DNA from: Clostridia bacterium
GTDB lineage: Bacteria; Bacillota; Clostridia; Oscillospirales; SIG627
NCBI GenBank assembly: GCA_017440805.1
Contig: JAFSGN010000013.1
Coordinates: 1-38,370, forward strand
Length of the DNA stretch: 38,370 nt
Reading direction: 5' to 3'
Shown here: positions 25,108-34,042 of the stretch, piece by piece
How positions within the stretch are numbered: position 1 is the first letter of the stretch
How the letters are laid out: the number at the start of each line of letters is the position of its first letter
Notes under the pieces: generated by a model
Seen by the model: the letters and a program-made list of their open reading frames with translations, nothing else
What the model was told of the DNA's origin: nothing
Database searches by the model: none
Made by a program: the position numbers and the translations under genes

Positions 25108-25920
25108 GTGATTGTAAAATATGATACAGAACAATTAATCCGCATTATAAAAAATATATTTGACATTACCGGGATAAGCATATCCGTACTTGACACGGAA
25201 TATAACACTTTGGCAAGATGTTCAAAGGAAATTGACTATTGTTCTCTTTTGCAGGATATAGAGGCGGAAAGAATGCATTGCAACGAATGTGACAGAAAAA
25301 TACTAAAAAAATGCCGCTTTTCGAAAAGGCTTGAAAAACACATTTGCCATGCGGGACTTTACGATGCCGCAATGCCTATTGTCAAGTGTGATACTATAGT
25401 TGGATTTGCAATTATGGGAAGAGTGCGCTCTGCAAATTCTCCCGTATCACTCAGTCACTATCCCGATACCGATGCAAAAACAATAAAAAAATTAGAGACA
25501 CTGTATGACCAACTTCCGTTTATAACAGAAAATCGCCTTATGGCACTGTATGACCTTTTATCATATATCATATTCGATAATGCAATTCAGATTGTGTACG
25601 ACCCTCTTGTGACCGAAATTGTTGATTTTATAGATACAAATTTTCACGAAAATCTGAGTGTCGGTTATTTGTGCTCAAGGTTTCATATATCAAAAAACAG
25701 TTTGTATAAAGCATTTAACGATAACTTCAGATGCACGGTGAATGAGTATATTACAGAGCGTAGGTTAAAATATGCAAAAACACTTCTTGCACAATCCGAT
25801 GAGCCTGTTTATCAGATAGCACGAAACAGCGGTATAGATAATTATACATATTTTTGTCGGTTATTTAAAATAAAGAACGGAGTTACCCCCACAGAATACA
25901 GGAAAAAATATAAAAACTGA
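25108..25920 (+). CDS. AraC-family regulator with PocR sensor domain
   Basis: 270 residues from GTG 25108, which has AGAGGGG upstream; a longer frame from 25012 would start before the promoter. The N-terminal half (about 10-165) is a PocR-type ligand domain with a cysteine cluster (YCSLLQD, MHCNECDRKILKKCRF, HICHAGLYDAAMPIV, GFAIMGRVR), a family thought to bind small organic compounds. The C-terminal ~100 residues are two AraC helix-turn-helix units (LSVGYLCSRFHISKNSLYKAF; VYQIARNSGIDNYTYFCRLFK, then GVTPTEYRKKY). It probably regulates the divergent EamA transporter. Confidence 0.9.
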   Translation: MIVKYDTEQLIRIIKNIFDITGISISVLDTEYNTLARCSKEIDYCSLLQDIEAERMHCNECDRKILKKCRFSKRLEKHICHAGLYDAAMPIVKCDTIVGFAIMGRVRSANSPVSLSHYPDTDAKTIKKLETLYDQLPFITENRLMALYDLLSYIIFDNAIQIVYDPLVTEIVDFIDTNFHENLSVGYLCSRFHISKNSLYKAFNDNFRCTVNEYITERRLKYAKTLLAQSDEPVYQIARNSGIDNYTYFCRLFKIKNGVTPTEYRKKYKN

Positions 25921-25928
25921 AATAATTA

Positions 25929-25959
25929 AATGCTCACCTACAGAATATAGGTGAGCATT
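25929..25959. terminator. Bidirectional terminator between araC-type gene and spoIVB
   Basis: AATGCTCACCTA (25929-25940) and TAGGTGAGCATT (25948-25959) form a 12-bp stem with a 7-nt loop, followed by AAGTTTAGTTGCTTTTTT on plus. It stands between two converging genes. Confidence 0.75.
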
Positions 25960-25963
25960 AAGT

Positions 25964-27082
25964 TTAGTTGCTTTTTTCCGATTCCGCCAGCATATTTTCA
26001 ATGAAAATTCCATATCCTTTTGTCGGGTCGTTCACAAAAACATGGGTGACGGCGCCGATTATTTTACCGTTCTGAATAATGGGAGAGCCGCTCATTCCCT
26101 GAATTATCCCGCCGGTCAGTTCTATAAGCGATGGGTCCGTAATACTTATTATAAAGTTTTTGGTGTCTTGTGAATGATGATTTACCTTAGTTATTTCAAT
26201 GTCATATATCTTATTCTGACCATCCAGAATAGATGAGTAAATCTGTGCTTTGCCTGTTGTCACCTCATTTTTAGACGCAACAGGAAACGGAGGGTAGGCG
26301 ACTTTTTGCGGGAGTGCGGAAAATACACCGAAAACTCCCGAAGAGCAGTTGTTTGTCAGATATCCTCTTGATACACTTCCGAAATCACCTTTGAGTTCGC
26401 CGGGACGCCCCCCGACACCCCGAATAATCCCGGTTACAGATACATCCACTACCATACCTTTTGAAAGAGGCATAACCATCCCTGTGTCAGTGTCGCATAT
26501 CCCATGGCCAAGACCGCCGAATCTGAGAGTATCGGCGTTTATAAAAGTGACAGTACCGATACCTGCTGTACTGTCCCGTATCCACATTCCCGATTTGTAC
26601 TTTCCGTCGGAGAGTGCTTTTACAGGAGTCATTGAAAGTGTAAGAGTTTCTTTGAGTCTGTTGACCGTAAAAGTTGTGACTGTACCGTTGCAGTTTTCTA
26701 TTATATAAGCAATTCTTTCAATTGTATCTACTTCTTCTCCGTTGACAGAGGTTATTATATCTCCCTTTTTAAAGCCGGCGTCCGAGGCGGGTGAGACAAA
26801 TCCTGACTCGCTTTCCACTTCCGAAACACCCACAACTATAACACCTTTGGTGTAAAACTTTACTCCGAAAGGAAAACCTCCCGGAATGAGTTGGCTCGGA
26901 AGTTGAACATCCGGCATCTCCGATGCGGCGGAATAATCTGCCACATTGGTTTCGGTGTACATTATACTGTCGAAAACTTCTGCAGCACTGTCGGAAGGTA
27001 TAAAAGTTACCGATAAGAATACTGTTGCAAGAAGCAGAATAATTACACCCGAAAATCCTTTTATCTTATTGCTGTTTACCAC
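25964..27082 (-). CDS. spoIVB: SpoIVB forespore signalling peptidase
   Basis: 372 residues from GTG 27082 (GGGGGA five bases upstream); a TTG at 27094 would add four. SpoIVB is secreted from the forespore and triggers processing of pro-sigma-K in the mother cell. It has an N-terminal membrane anchor (IILLLATVFLSVTFI), a PDZ domain (about 75-155) and an S55 serine-peptidase domain. Counting from TTG 27094, the catalytic triad is His 197 (GLGHGICD), Asp 320 (ISITDPSLI) and Ser 337 (GMSGSPIIQNGK). All are intact. spo0A, its common neighbour, is not here. A hairpin with a T-tract lies in its leader (27106-27155). Confidence 0.95.
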   Translation of the reverse strand: MVNSNKIKGFSGVIILLLATVFLSVTFIPSDSAAEVFDSIMYTETNVADYSAASEMPDVQLPSQLIPGGFPFGVKFYTKGVIVVGVSEVESESGFVSPASDAGFKKGDIITSVNGEEVDTIERIAYIIENCNGTVTTFTVNRLKETLTLSMTPVKALSDGKYKSGMWIRDSTAGIGTVTFINADTLRFGGLGHGICDTDTGMVMPLSKGMVVDVSVTGIIRGVGGRPGELKGDFGSVSRGYLTNNCSSGVFGVFSALPQKVAYPPFPVASKNEVTTGKAQIYSSILDGQNKIYDIEITKVNHHSQDTKNFIISITDPSLIELTGGIIQGMSGSPIIQNGKIIGAVTHVFVNDPTKGYGIFIENMLAESEKSN

Positions 27083-27105
27083 GATTTCCCCCAAAAAATA
27101 AAAAA

Positions 27106-27155
27106 TTTATGTGCAATTAAAAAATTAGTTTTGCCTTAGTTAATTTGCACATAAA
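27106..27155 (-). promoter_or_regulatory. Terminator-like hairpin in the spoIVB leader
   Basis: TTTATGTGCAATTAA (27106-27120) pairs with TTAATTTGCACATAAA (27140-27155), 15 pairs with one bulged T and a 19-nt loop. On the minus strand it is followed directly by TTTTTTATTTTTT, then the GGGGG of the spoIVB ribosome site. No minus-strand gene lies upstream, so it is either an attenuator or a stop for antisense transcription. Confidence 0.5.
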
Positions 27156-27231
27156 GATGCAATGTATGTATGGGAAAAAGGCGGAAAAATTATAAAAATC
27201 GGTTATTTTAAAAAAATTATCTTTAATAATA

Positions 27232-27260
27232 TTGACAAATATATGAAAAAACAATATAAT
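27232..27260 (+). promoter_or_regulatory. Consensus promoter for lysC
   Basis: Perfect TTGACA (27232-27237), 17-bp spacer, perfect TATAAT (27255-27260). The leader is about 100 nt and holds an AATACAG (27267-27273 region) / CTGTATT (27327-27333 region) pairing; it is too short for a lysine riboswitch. Confidence 0.9.
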
Positions 27261-27366
27261 ATACTGAATACAGATTGCCAAATATATAAGAGGTTTATTT
27301 TAACGGAATTCAGGATTGTTTTGTTTCTGTATTAAATTAAAAAACTTAAATTGAGGAGTGGTTACT

Positions 27367-28686
27367 ATAAAAGTTGTAAAATTCGGCGGCTCATCTCTTG
27401 CAGATGCTGTTCAGTTCAGAAAAGTCAGCGAGATTATTTTAAGTGAGGACAGCCGCAGATATGTTGTGCCGTCTGCACCCGGAAAGCGTTTTTCCGGTGA
27501 TACAAAAGTTACCGATATGCTCTATTCCTGCTATGCACTTGCTGAAAACGGCGAGATGACCGACGAAGCATTTGACGCAATTCGTGAAAGATACGACAGT
27601 ATTATTTCCGAGTTGGGAGTAAATATTTCACTTAATAACGAATATGAAGAAATAAAAAAACAATTTTTGTCCGGTTGCGGCAAGGATTACGCTGCAAGTC
27701 GTGGCGAATATCTCAATGGAAAAATTCTGGCGGCATATATCGGCTACGATTTTGTAGATGCGGCAGAGGTTATTTTCTTTGATACCGACGGAAAACTTGA
27801 TGAAGAAAAGAGTTTCAATGCTATTCGCAAAGCCGCAAAAAAGCACGAAAGAATGGTGATTCCCGGATTTTACGGAAGTAATTTTGACGGAAAGGTCAAA
27901 ACATTTTCAAGAGGCGGCTCGGATATTACAGGTTCCATTATCGCAGGTGCTCTTGATGTTGCGGTATACGAAAACTGGACAGATGTGTCGGGATTTCTGA
28001 TGGCTGACCCCAGAATAATTGACAACCCCCGTTCTATTGATTATATAACTTATCACGAACTCCGTGAACTTTCCTACATGGGTGCAACAGTTTTGCACGA
28101 AGATGCAATATTCCCGGTACGCCGTGCGGGTATTCCCATAAATATTAAGAATACCAACGCGCCTCAGGATGCAGGAACCATGATAGTTGCAGAAGCACCC
28201 GCCCGTGCAAGCAAGCGTGTAATAACAGGTATTGCAGGTAAAAAAGAATTTGCCGTTATTACAATTGAAAAAGATATGATGAATCAGGAACTCGGCTTCG
28301 GAAGACGGGTACTTGAGGTACTTGAAAAGCATGGTGTATCATTTGAACATCTTCCCAGCGGTATAGACACCATGAGTGTTGTTGTCGCGGAAAGTATGAT
28401 AAAGAACAATATAAACGATATTATAAACGATCTTGGTAAGGCTGTAAATCCCGATAATATACATGTTGAAACCGGCATGGCACTTATTGCCGTGGTTGGA
28501 AGAGGTATGATTGCAACTCGCGGAACTGCTTCCCGTATATTCAGTGCTATCGGTAAAGAAGGCATCAATATCCGTATGATTGACCAGGGTTCAAGCGAAC
28601 TTAATATTATAATCGGTGTTCAGAATATCGACTTTGCAAAAACAATGAGAGCCATTTACGGCGAATTTGTGAAAGAGGCCGAATAA
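27367..28686 (+). CDS. lysC: Aspartate kinase, apparent ATA start
   Basis: About 439 residues. It phosphorylates aspartate in the first step to lysine, threonine, methionine and diaminopimelate. Motifs are KVVKFGGSSLAD at the N-terminus, the mid-region SRGGSDITGS and ENWTDVSGFLMADPRI, and two C-terminal ACT domains (about 300-440) for feedback control. Starts: GAGGAG (27353-27358) is 8 bases from ATA 27367, giving the family's usual N-terminus (M)KVVKFGG. The only accepted start codon nearby, GTG 27358, overlaps that site and would leave no spacing. I place the start at ATA 27367; with GTG the protein gains three residues (MVT). A flavoredoxin-like gene follows directly. Confidence 0.93.
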   Translation: MKVVKFGGSSLADAVQFRKVSEIILSEDSRRYVVPSAPGKRFSGDTKVTDMLYSCYALAENGEMTDEAFDAIRERYDSIISELGVNISLNNEYEEIKKQFLSGCGKDYAASRGEYLNGKILAAYIGYDFVDAAEVIFFDTDGKLDEEKSFNAIRKAAKKHERMVIPGFYGSNFDGKVKTFSRGGSDITGSIIAGALDVAVYENWTDVSGFLMADPRIIDNPRSIDYITYHELRELSYMGATVLHEDAIFPVRRAGIPINIKNTNAPQDAGTMIVAEAPARASKRVITGIAGKKEFAVITIEKDMMNQELGFGRRVLEVLEKHGVSFEHLPSGIDTMSVVVAESMIKNNINDIINDLGKAVNPDNIHVETGMALIAVVGRGMIATRGTASRIFSAIGKEGINIRMIDQGSSELNIIIGVQNIDFAKTMRAIYGEFVKEAE

Positions 28687-29256
28687 GTGAAACAGACATG
28701 GCAACCCGCAACACTTCTTGCTCCCGTTCCCGTGGTTATGGCAAGTTGCGGAACAATGAAACATCATAATATTATAACAATAGCATGGACAGGAATTGTA
28801 AATTCAAATCCGGCCATGACCTATATTTCGGTACGCCCGGGACGCCATTCCTATAATATGATAAAGGAAAGCGGAGAGTTTGTTATAAACCTTGTGACCC
28901 GTGAACTCGTCAGAAAAACAGACCAGTGCGGAGTTTATACGGGATCAAAGGTCAATAAATTCAAAAGTTTCGGACTTACCCCGGAAAAAGCCACCAAGGT
29001 TTCAGCACCCATGATAAAGGAGTCTCCGGTAAATCTGGAGTGCAGAGTTACTCAGGTTATACCTCTTGGAACTCATGATATGTTTCTTGCTGAAATTCTG
29101 GCGGTAAATGTGGATGAAAAACTAATTGATGAAACCGGCAAACTTTGTATGAAAAAGGCAAATCTTGTGGCATATTCCCATGGTGATTATCTTGAACTTG
29201 GCAGGAAAGCCGGAAAATTCGGATTTTCAGTAAAGAAGAAAAACATGAAACCGTAA
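28687..29256 (+). CDS. Flavin reductase-like (flavoredoxin-type) protein
   Basis: 189 residues of the FMN-binding split-barrel type: [34 protein letters not shown] opening, [14 protein letters not shown] (about 47-60), then EFVINLV and [15 protein letters not shown]. These fit the flavin reductase-like / flavoredoxin family, which binds FMN and passes electrons in anaerobes; the partner is unknown. It starts with a GTG immediately after the lysC stop, so the two are coupled, though no metabolic link is obvious. Confidence 0.88.
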   Translation: MKQTWQPATLLAPVPVVMASCGTMKHHNIITIAWTGIVNSNPAMTYISVRPGRHSYNMIKESGEFVINLVTRELVRKTDQCGVYTGSKVNKFKSFGLTPEKATKVSAPMIKESPVNLECRVTQVIPLGTHDMFLAEILAVNVDEKLIDETGKLCMKKANLVAYSHGDYLELGRKAGKFGFSVKKKNMKP

Positions 29257-29281
29257 ATCAGACAAAAAGGATAATACTTAT

Positions 29282-31378
29282 ATGGAAAAAATTAACATTT
29301 CCGAAATTTTCGGAAGCATGGTTTTTAATGACGAGGTTATGAAATCCAAACTTCCGAAAGATATTTATAAATCTCTTCACTATACCATAAAAAACGGTAC
29401 CGACCTTGACATAACGGTGGCAAATGTTGTTGCCAACGCTATGAAGGACTGGGCAATTGAAAAAGGTGCTACCCATTATACACACTGGTTCCAGCCAATG
29501 ACAGGAATTACTGCCGAAAAACACGACAGTTTTATGTCGCCCCAGAAGGACGGCAAGGTTATTATGGAATTTTCGGGAAAAGAACTTATAAAGGGTGAAC
29601 CTGATGCGTCAAGTTTTCCGTCAGGTGGATTAAGGGCAACATTTGAAGCAAGGGGATATACCGCGTGGGACCCTACTTCTTATGCTTTTATTAAGGACGA
29701 TTCCCTTTGCATTCCTACGGTTTTCTGTTCTTATGGCGGAGACCTGCTTGACAAAAAGACACCTCTTTTGCGTTCAATGGATGTTGTAAGTGCCCAGGCT
29801 ATCCGTATATTAAGATTGTTCGGATATAATGATGTTATCCGTGTAAATGCCACCGTAGGTCCCGAACAGGAATATTTTCTTATAGACCGTGAACTTTTCA
29901 ATAAACGCCGTGACCTCTTTTTTACAGGAAGAACACTTTTCGGTGCAAAACCTCCCAAAGGTCAGGAACTTGACGACCATTATTTCGGTGCAATTCGCCC
30001 CAGGGTTATGAAGTTTATGGAGGAGTTGAATATTGAACTCTGGAAATTGGGAGTTTATGCCAATACAGAGCATAATGAAGCAGCACCTTCTCAGCACGAA
30101 CTTGCACCTGTGTATACTACTGCAAATGTTGCTACCGACCATAACCAGCTTACCATGGAAATAATGAAAAAGGTTGCAGAAAGAAACGGACTTGCCTGTC
30201 TTCTTCACGAAAAACCTTTTGAGGGAGTAAACGGAAGCGGTAAGCACAATAACTGGTCGCTTTCCACGGCAAGCGGTATTAATCTTTTTGACCCGGGCAA
30301 AGAACCGCAGAATAATAATATGTTCCTTTTGTTCTTGTGTGCGGTTATCAAAGCAGTGGATGAGCATCAGGACCTTTTAAGAGTTACGGTAGCAGGTGCA
30401 GGAAATGACCATCGTCTTGGTGCGGCAGAAGCGCCTCCTGCAATTGTATCAATGTTTTTGGGTGATGACCTTACCTCTGTACTTGAAGCAATAGAAAGCG
30501 GAAAGGCGTATGATAAGGTAAAAGCCCAGAAGATGAAAACAGGTGTTAATGTTCTTCCTGATTTTCAGAAGGACACCACAGACCGCAACCGTACATCTCC
30601 GTTTGCATTTACGGGAAATAAATTTGAATTCCGTATGCTTGGCTCATCATTTTCAATATCTGACCCCAATATTGTTCTTAATACAATAGTTGCAGATGTA
30701 CTTTCAGAGTTTGCAGACCGTCTTGAAAAAGCGGATAATTTTGAAAAAGAACTCAAATCACTCATGAAAGAAACCATCAAAAAGCATAAACGCATCATTT
30801 TCAACGGAAACAACTACTCTGATGAATGGACAAAAGAAGCCGAAAAAAGAGGTCTTCTCAATCTCAGAACCACTGTTGATGCAATACCGCATTTTATAAA
30901 CAAAAAGAATATACAACTCTTTGCAAAAAACGGAATATTCAGTGAAATAGAAATGCGTTCCCGCTATGAAATAATGCTGGAAAATTACTGTAAAGTGCTT
31001 AACATTGAGGTCCTTACCATGCTTGAAATTGTACGCCGCAGCATTATGCCGGCGGCAACTGCATATTCAAAGCAACTTTCAGAAACAGCAGCCGTTCAGA
31101 AATCGCTGGGTATAGATGTGTCTGACAGTGCGGAAATTGAACTTGCCAAAAGAATAAGTATGCTCAATACACAACTTTATAATAAAGCAAATCAGTTGGA
31201 AGATGCTTTAAGCAGTGTAAACAGTGAGCAGGATTTCCTATCCCGTGCTGAAGGTTTCCGTGATAATATTGTTGTAAAAATGAAGGATTTGCGTTGTGTT
31301 GCAGACTGTCTGGAAACAATCGTTGCAAAGGAATACTGGCCGTTCCCCACATACGAGGAACTGTTGTTTAGTGTTTAA
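29282..31378 (+). CDS. glnN: Glutamine synthetase, type III
   Basis: 698 residues, the size of GSIII, which is much larger than GSI. It makes glutamine from glutamate, ammonia and ATP. GSIII landmarks are THWFQPMTG (about 62-70) with its EKHDSF continuation, [26 protein letters not shown], the catalytic region [51 protein letters not shown] and [16 protein letters not shown] long helical C-terminal region follows. AAAAGGA lies upstream, 25 bp after the flavoredoxin gene. It is probably the last gene of that transcript. Confidence 0.97.
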   Translation: MEKINISEIFGSMVFNDEVMKSKLPKDIYKSLHYTIKNGTDLDITVANVVANAMKDWAIEKGATHYTHWFQPMTGITAEKHDSFMSPQKDGKVIMEFSGKELIKGEPDASSFPSGGLRATFEARGYTAWDPTSYAFIKDDSLCIPTVFCSYGGDLLDKKTPLLRSMDVVSAQAIRILRLFGYNDVIRVNATVGPEQEYFLIDRELFNKRRDLFFTGRTLFGAKPPKGQELDDHYFGAIRPRVMKFMEELNIELWKLGVYANTEHNEAAPSQHELAPVYTTANVATDHNQLTMEIMKKVAERNGLACLLHEKPFEGVNGSGKHNNWSLSTASGINLFDPGKEPQNNNMFLLFLCAVIKAVDEHQDLLRVTVAGAGNDHRLGAAEAPPAIVSMFLGDDLTSVLEAIESGKAYDKVKAQKMKTGVNVLPDFQKDTTDRNRTSPFAFTGNKFEFRMLGSSFSISDPNIVLNTIVADVLSEFADRLEKADNFEKELKSLMKETIKKHKRIIFNGNNYSDEWTKEAEKRGLLNLRTTVDAIPHFINKKNIQLFAKNGIFSEIEMRSRYEIMLENYCKVLNIEVLTMLEIVRRSIMPAATAYSKQLSETAAVQKSLGIDVSDSAEIELAKRISMLNTQLYNKANQLEDALSSVNSEQDFLSRAEGFRDNIVVKMKDLRCVADCLETIVAKEYWPFPTYEELLFSV

Positions 31379-31411
31379 ATTTGTATTTTCGACAAAAATC
31401 TTCAAATACTA

Positions 31412-31440
31412 TTGAAATTATTCTCAATTTGTTGTATAAT
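31412..31440 (+). promoter_or_regulatory. acpP promoter
   Basis: TTGAAA (31412-31417), 17-bp spacer, TATAAT (31435-31440), 41 bp before the acpP start. Confidence 0.8.
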
Positions 31441-31481
31441 ATCTTCAGTGAAATTTAATAATTCAGAAAGGAAAGCAATTT

Positions 31482-31706
31482 ATGAAAGAAAAAGTTAAAG
31501 AAATACTCTCAAAGCAACTCCGCGTGGATATTAATGATATCAGCGACGACACAAACATAATGGACGACTTAGGTGCAGATTCTCTTGATATTGTGGAAAT
31601 GCTCCAGACCATTGAATGTGATTTCGGCATTATCATTCCCGACGAAGATGTGCAGGGACTGCGCACTGTTGGAGATGTTGCTGACTATATAGAACAGAAA
31701 GCATAA
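31482..31706 (+). CDS. acpP: Acyl carrier protein
   Basis: 74 residues, acidic. It carries acyl chains on a phosphopantetheine attached to Ser 34 in GADSLDIVEM, the standard site. The four-helix layout and length are normal. It serves fatty-acid synthesis and, through acyl-phosphate, PlsY in this same window. It has its own promoter and terminator and stands apart from any fab gene, so an accessory carrier cannot be excluded. Confidence 0.95.
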   Translation: MKEKVKEILSKQLRVDINDISDDTNIMDDLGADSLDIVEMLQTIECDFGIIIPDEDVQGLRTVGDVADYIEQKA

Positions 31707-31727
31707 CAGTTTTTTGTGATAAAAAAT

Positions 31728-31755
31728 GGTGGTTGTGACGAAAGTCACAACCACC
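31728..31755. terminator. Bidirectional terminator between acpP and aldose-epimerase gene
   Basis: GGTGGTTGTGAC (31728-31739) pairs with GTCACAACCACC (31744-31755) around a GAAA tetraloop, with TGTGTTTTT after it on plus and an A-run before it. Confidence 0.9.
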
Positions 31756-31767
31756 TGTGTTTTTATG

Positions 31768-32604
31768 TTATATTCTGGGGTTAATTGTATAAGTTGCGGT
31801 AAATTTGTTGCCGGGTGTAAGATGGTTCATACAGTTTCGGTTGCTGAATTCATTATCAGTGCCGATTACATCGTCTGCACCGTACCAGGGTTCAAGACAT
31901 ACATAAGGAGCACCTGCCACTGCCCAGATACCGCAAGCGGGGAAGCCTGTAAAGGAAACCTCTATATATTCTCCGTTTTGGTCTGCAAGGGCTGCAGCAT
32001 AAAGTTGGGCATCGCCAAAGATAAGTACATCGTTATCAAAAAGTTCTTTTGTAATAACAGTTTCCTTTCCGATGGGATGCTTTTGTTCGCCTACAAGACC
32101 GCCGTCAAGATATCTGAAGGTGAGGTCCTTTTTTCCTTTGAGAATAAGTTTGTCACCCAGTTTTGCCTTGAATGCGGGATGTGCTCCTACCTGGAAAGGC
32201 ATATCGGTATCACCCTTATTTACAACGGTATATGTTACATTTAAAGACTTTCCTTCAAGAGTATGAGTAAGATAAAATTCAAACTCGTAAGGATACATCT
32301 GGCGGGTCAGGTCGTCTGAGATTCTGCGGTGTGTAACGGATGTCTGAGTCTGACTTACAAATTCCATTTCGTTTTTGCGGACAAATCCGTGCAAAGGAAG
32401 TTTATAGGTCTTTCCCTTGTCGGTATATGTCTCTTTGTAAAATCTTCCTACTACAGGAAACAGAACAGGGGAAATGCCGCTCCACCATTCAGGATTGCCG
32501 TCGTGCATATATTCACGACCTGTTTTTTTGTCTGTAACAGAGGTGAGTTCTCCGCCTATGTCGTTGATTTGTACCTTTAAAAATTCGTTTTCGATAATTC
32601 TCAT
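31768..32604 (-). CDS. Aldose 1-epimerase family protein (LacX-like)
   Basis: 278 residues with the galactose-mutarotase-like beta-sandwich: NDIGGELTSVTDKKTGREYMH opening, WWSGISPVLFPVVGR, LPLHGFVR with the conserved His, VGAHPAFK with the second His, and the Glu-containing VCLEPWYGADD. This fits the LacX-type subgroup, whose substrate is not settled; it probably interconverts anomers of a sugar or sugar phosphate. AAAGGG precedes the ATG. It is 25 bp downstream of the glycosyltransferase gene on the same strand, likely one transcript, ending at the 31728-31755 terminator. Confidence 0.88.
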   Translation of the reverse strand: MRIIENEFLKVQINDIGGELTSVTDKKTGREYMHDGNPEWWSGISPVLFPVVGRFYKETYTDKGKTYKLPLHGFVRKNEMEFVSQTQTSVTHRRISDDLTRQMYPYEFEFYLTHTLEGKSLNVTYTVVNKGDTDMPFQVGAHPAFKAKLGDKLILKGKKDLTFRYLDGGLVGEQKHPIGKETVITKELFDNDVLIFGDAQLYAAALADQNGEYIEVSFTGFPACGIWAVAGAPYVCLEPWYGADDVIGTDNEFSNRNCMNHLTPGNKFTATYTINPRI

Positions 32605-32629
32605 GGCCTAACCCTTTCTTTGAGTATAT

Positions 32630-33751
32630 TTAATGTTTATTATGGTTGTTATAAAGAAATTCACACAGATTTTTTGTGGAATTTGGTTTGCCGATAAGTG
32701 AAATATTTCGTTTCATATTAGTGATTTTCTCTTTGAAATAGAAAAACTGGTATATTATTTCATCCATGGGGCAGGTGTCGGTAACAAACATAGCAACGCC
32801 GTTGTTAAGCAGAAATTCTGCATTGCGGTCTTCCTGACCGGGAATGGGATTTACGATGATTATCGGGAGACCTTTTGCAAGAGCCTCCGAGGAGGTGAGT
32901 CCACCCGGTTTTGTAACAATACAATCGGCGGCGTCCATTAATTTGTCTACATAATCTACATATCCCAAAATGATAAATTTCTTTTTAAATTCGATTTTAT
33001 CAAGACTTTCTTTAGCCTGACGGTTGTTTCCGCAGACTACAACAGTTTGAAAATCGACCTTTATATCGTCAAGTATTTTGGCGTTTTTTACAATATCTCC
33101 GAAACCCATACTGCCGCCCATAAGAAGCAGTGTGAATTTGTTCTGTTCAAGTTCCAGTTTTCTTCGTGCAGACTGCTGATTGTCCCGTAAAGCAAACTGT
33201 GGCTTAATGGGAATACCCAGAGGAAGAATCTGGGATTTTTTGTATCCCTTTTTGAATGCCTGTATATTCATAAGTTCGTTTGCCGTGACAATGTAGTCGA
33301 AATGAATGCATTCTTCCCAGAAAGGGTGAAATTTAAAGTCGGTAACAATGCCAACCGCCGTAAAATCCGAATTGTGTTTCACTTTCATTTCGTCTATAAT
33401 CATAGCAGCGAAAATATGTGTGCATATAACCACATCTGGTTTGTATACATTGGTATATCGGAGCAGTTTTTTTGCCATTACCTTGCTTGAAAGCCTTAAA
33501 GCGGTGATATCATCTGCCGTTTTTGTACGCTTTTCGGCAAGACGGTAAAATTTCGAGTAGGGCTTTGGCACTTTGCTTGTGGAAATAAGATAACCTTCCG
33601 ATACGGTGACGGCAAGAAATTTATTTAAATATTCATAGGTGTCCAGCGTTCTGCATTCTATATTCGGCATACTCTCAAACTGAGCTTGAATTGCCTTTGC
33701 AGTAGAATTGTGTCCTTCTCCTGCGGTTATACTGAGAATTAATACTTTCAT
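32630..33751 (-). CDS. Glycosyltransferase, MGDG synthase/UgtP-like
   Basis: 373 residues from ATG 33751, six bases after AAGGAG; the longer frame to 33790 would begin upstream of the predicted transcription start (about 33784). It is a GT28/MurG-fold protein: LSITAGEGHNSTAKAI (5-20) is the MGDG-synthase-type N-terminal motif, LLLMGGSMGFGD is the donor loop, and KPGGLTSSEALAKGLPIIIVNPIPGQEDRN is the C-terminal sugar-nucleotide site. Relatives such as UgtP put glucose or galactose on diacylglycerol, making membrane glycolipids and lipoteichoic-acid anchors; the precise sugar is not readable. Confidence 0.92.
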   Translation of the reverse strand: MKVLILSITAGEGHNSTAKAIQAQFESMPNIECRTLDTYEYLNKFLAVTVSEGYLISTSKVPKPYSKFYRLAEKRTKTADDITALRLSSKVMAKKLLRYTNVYKPDVVICTHIFAAMIIDEMKVKHNSDFTAVGIVTDFKFHPFWEECIHFDYIVTANELMNIQAFKKGYKKSQILPLGIPIKPQFALRDNQQSARRKLELEQNKFTLLLMGGSMGFGDIVKNAKILDDIKVDFQTVVVCGNNRQAKESLDKIEFKKKFIILGYVDYVDKLMDAADCIVTKPGGLTSSEALAKGLPIIIVNPIPGQEDRNAEFLLNNGVAMFVTDTCPMDEIIYQFFYFKEKITNMKRNISLIGKPNSTKNLCEFLYNNHNKH

Positions 33752-33790
33752 CATAGACTCCTTGTGGAAAGTATTTGAATTATTATCCAT

Positions 33791-33819
33791 ATTTTACACT
33801 TATTTTTTCCTTATGTCAA
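33791..33819 (-). promoter_or_regulatory. Promoter of the glycosyltransferase gene
   Basis: On minus, TTGACA (33814-33819) and TAAAAT (33791-33796) with a 17-bp spacer. Its position rules out the upstream ATG at 33790. Confidence 0.85.
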
Positions 33820-33979
33820 TAGATTTTTCGTTAATTTTAATATGTCGCAAAGTCTGTAAATTATGAGTTTATTATGTGGAAAATACGGAATATATAACAG
33901 TTGGACTGTAATTTACTTAAGAGGCGGAAAAAGGGATAAAGTATTCGATTTTTGGAATAATGTAATTATAATATAAATA

Positions 33980-34008
33980 TTGACAACAACCTGTTTGTAT
34001 GGTAATAT
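33980..34008 (+). promoter_or_regulatory. cinA promoter
   Basis: TTGACA (33980-33985), 17-bp spacer, TAATAT (34003-34008), 34 bp before the cinA start codon. Confidence 0.75.
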
Positions 34009-34042
34009 ATTGTTGCAAATAACAGAAAAAGGAACAGAATTT

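Noticed and set aside
27261..27357. Lysine riboswitch before lysC
   Set aside because: The leader is only about 100 nt, far too short for the lysine aptamer, and only a 7-bp pairing is seen.
32630..33790. Longer glycosyltransferase start at 33790
   Set aside because: It lies upstream of the predicted transcription start and has no ribosome site; ATG 33751 has AAGGAG.
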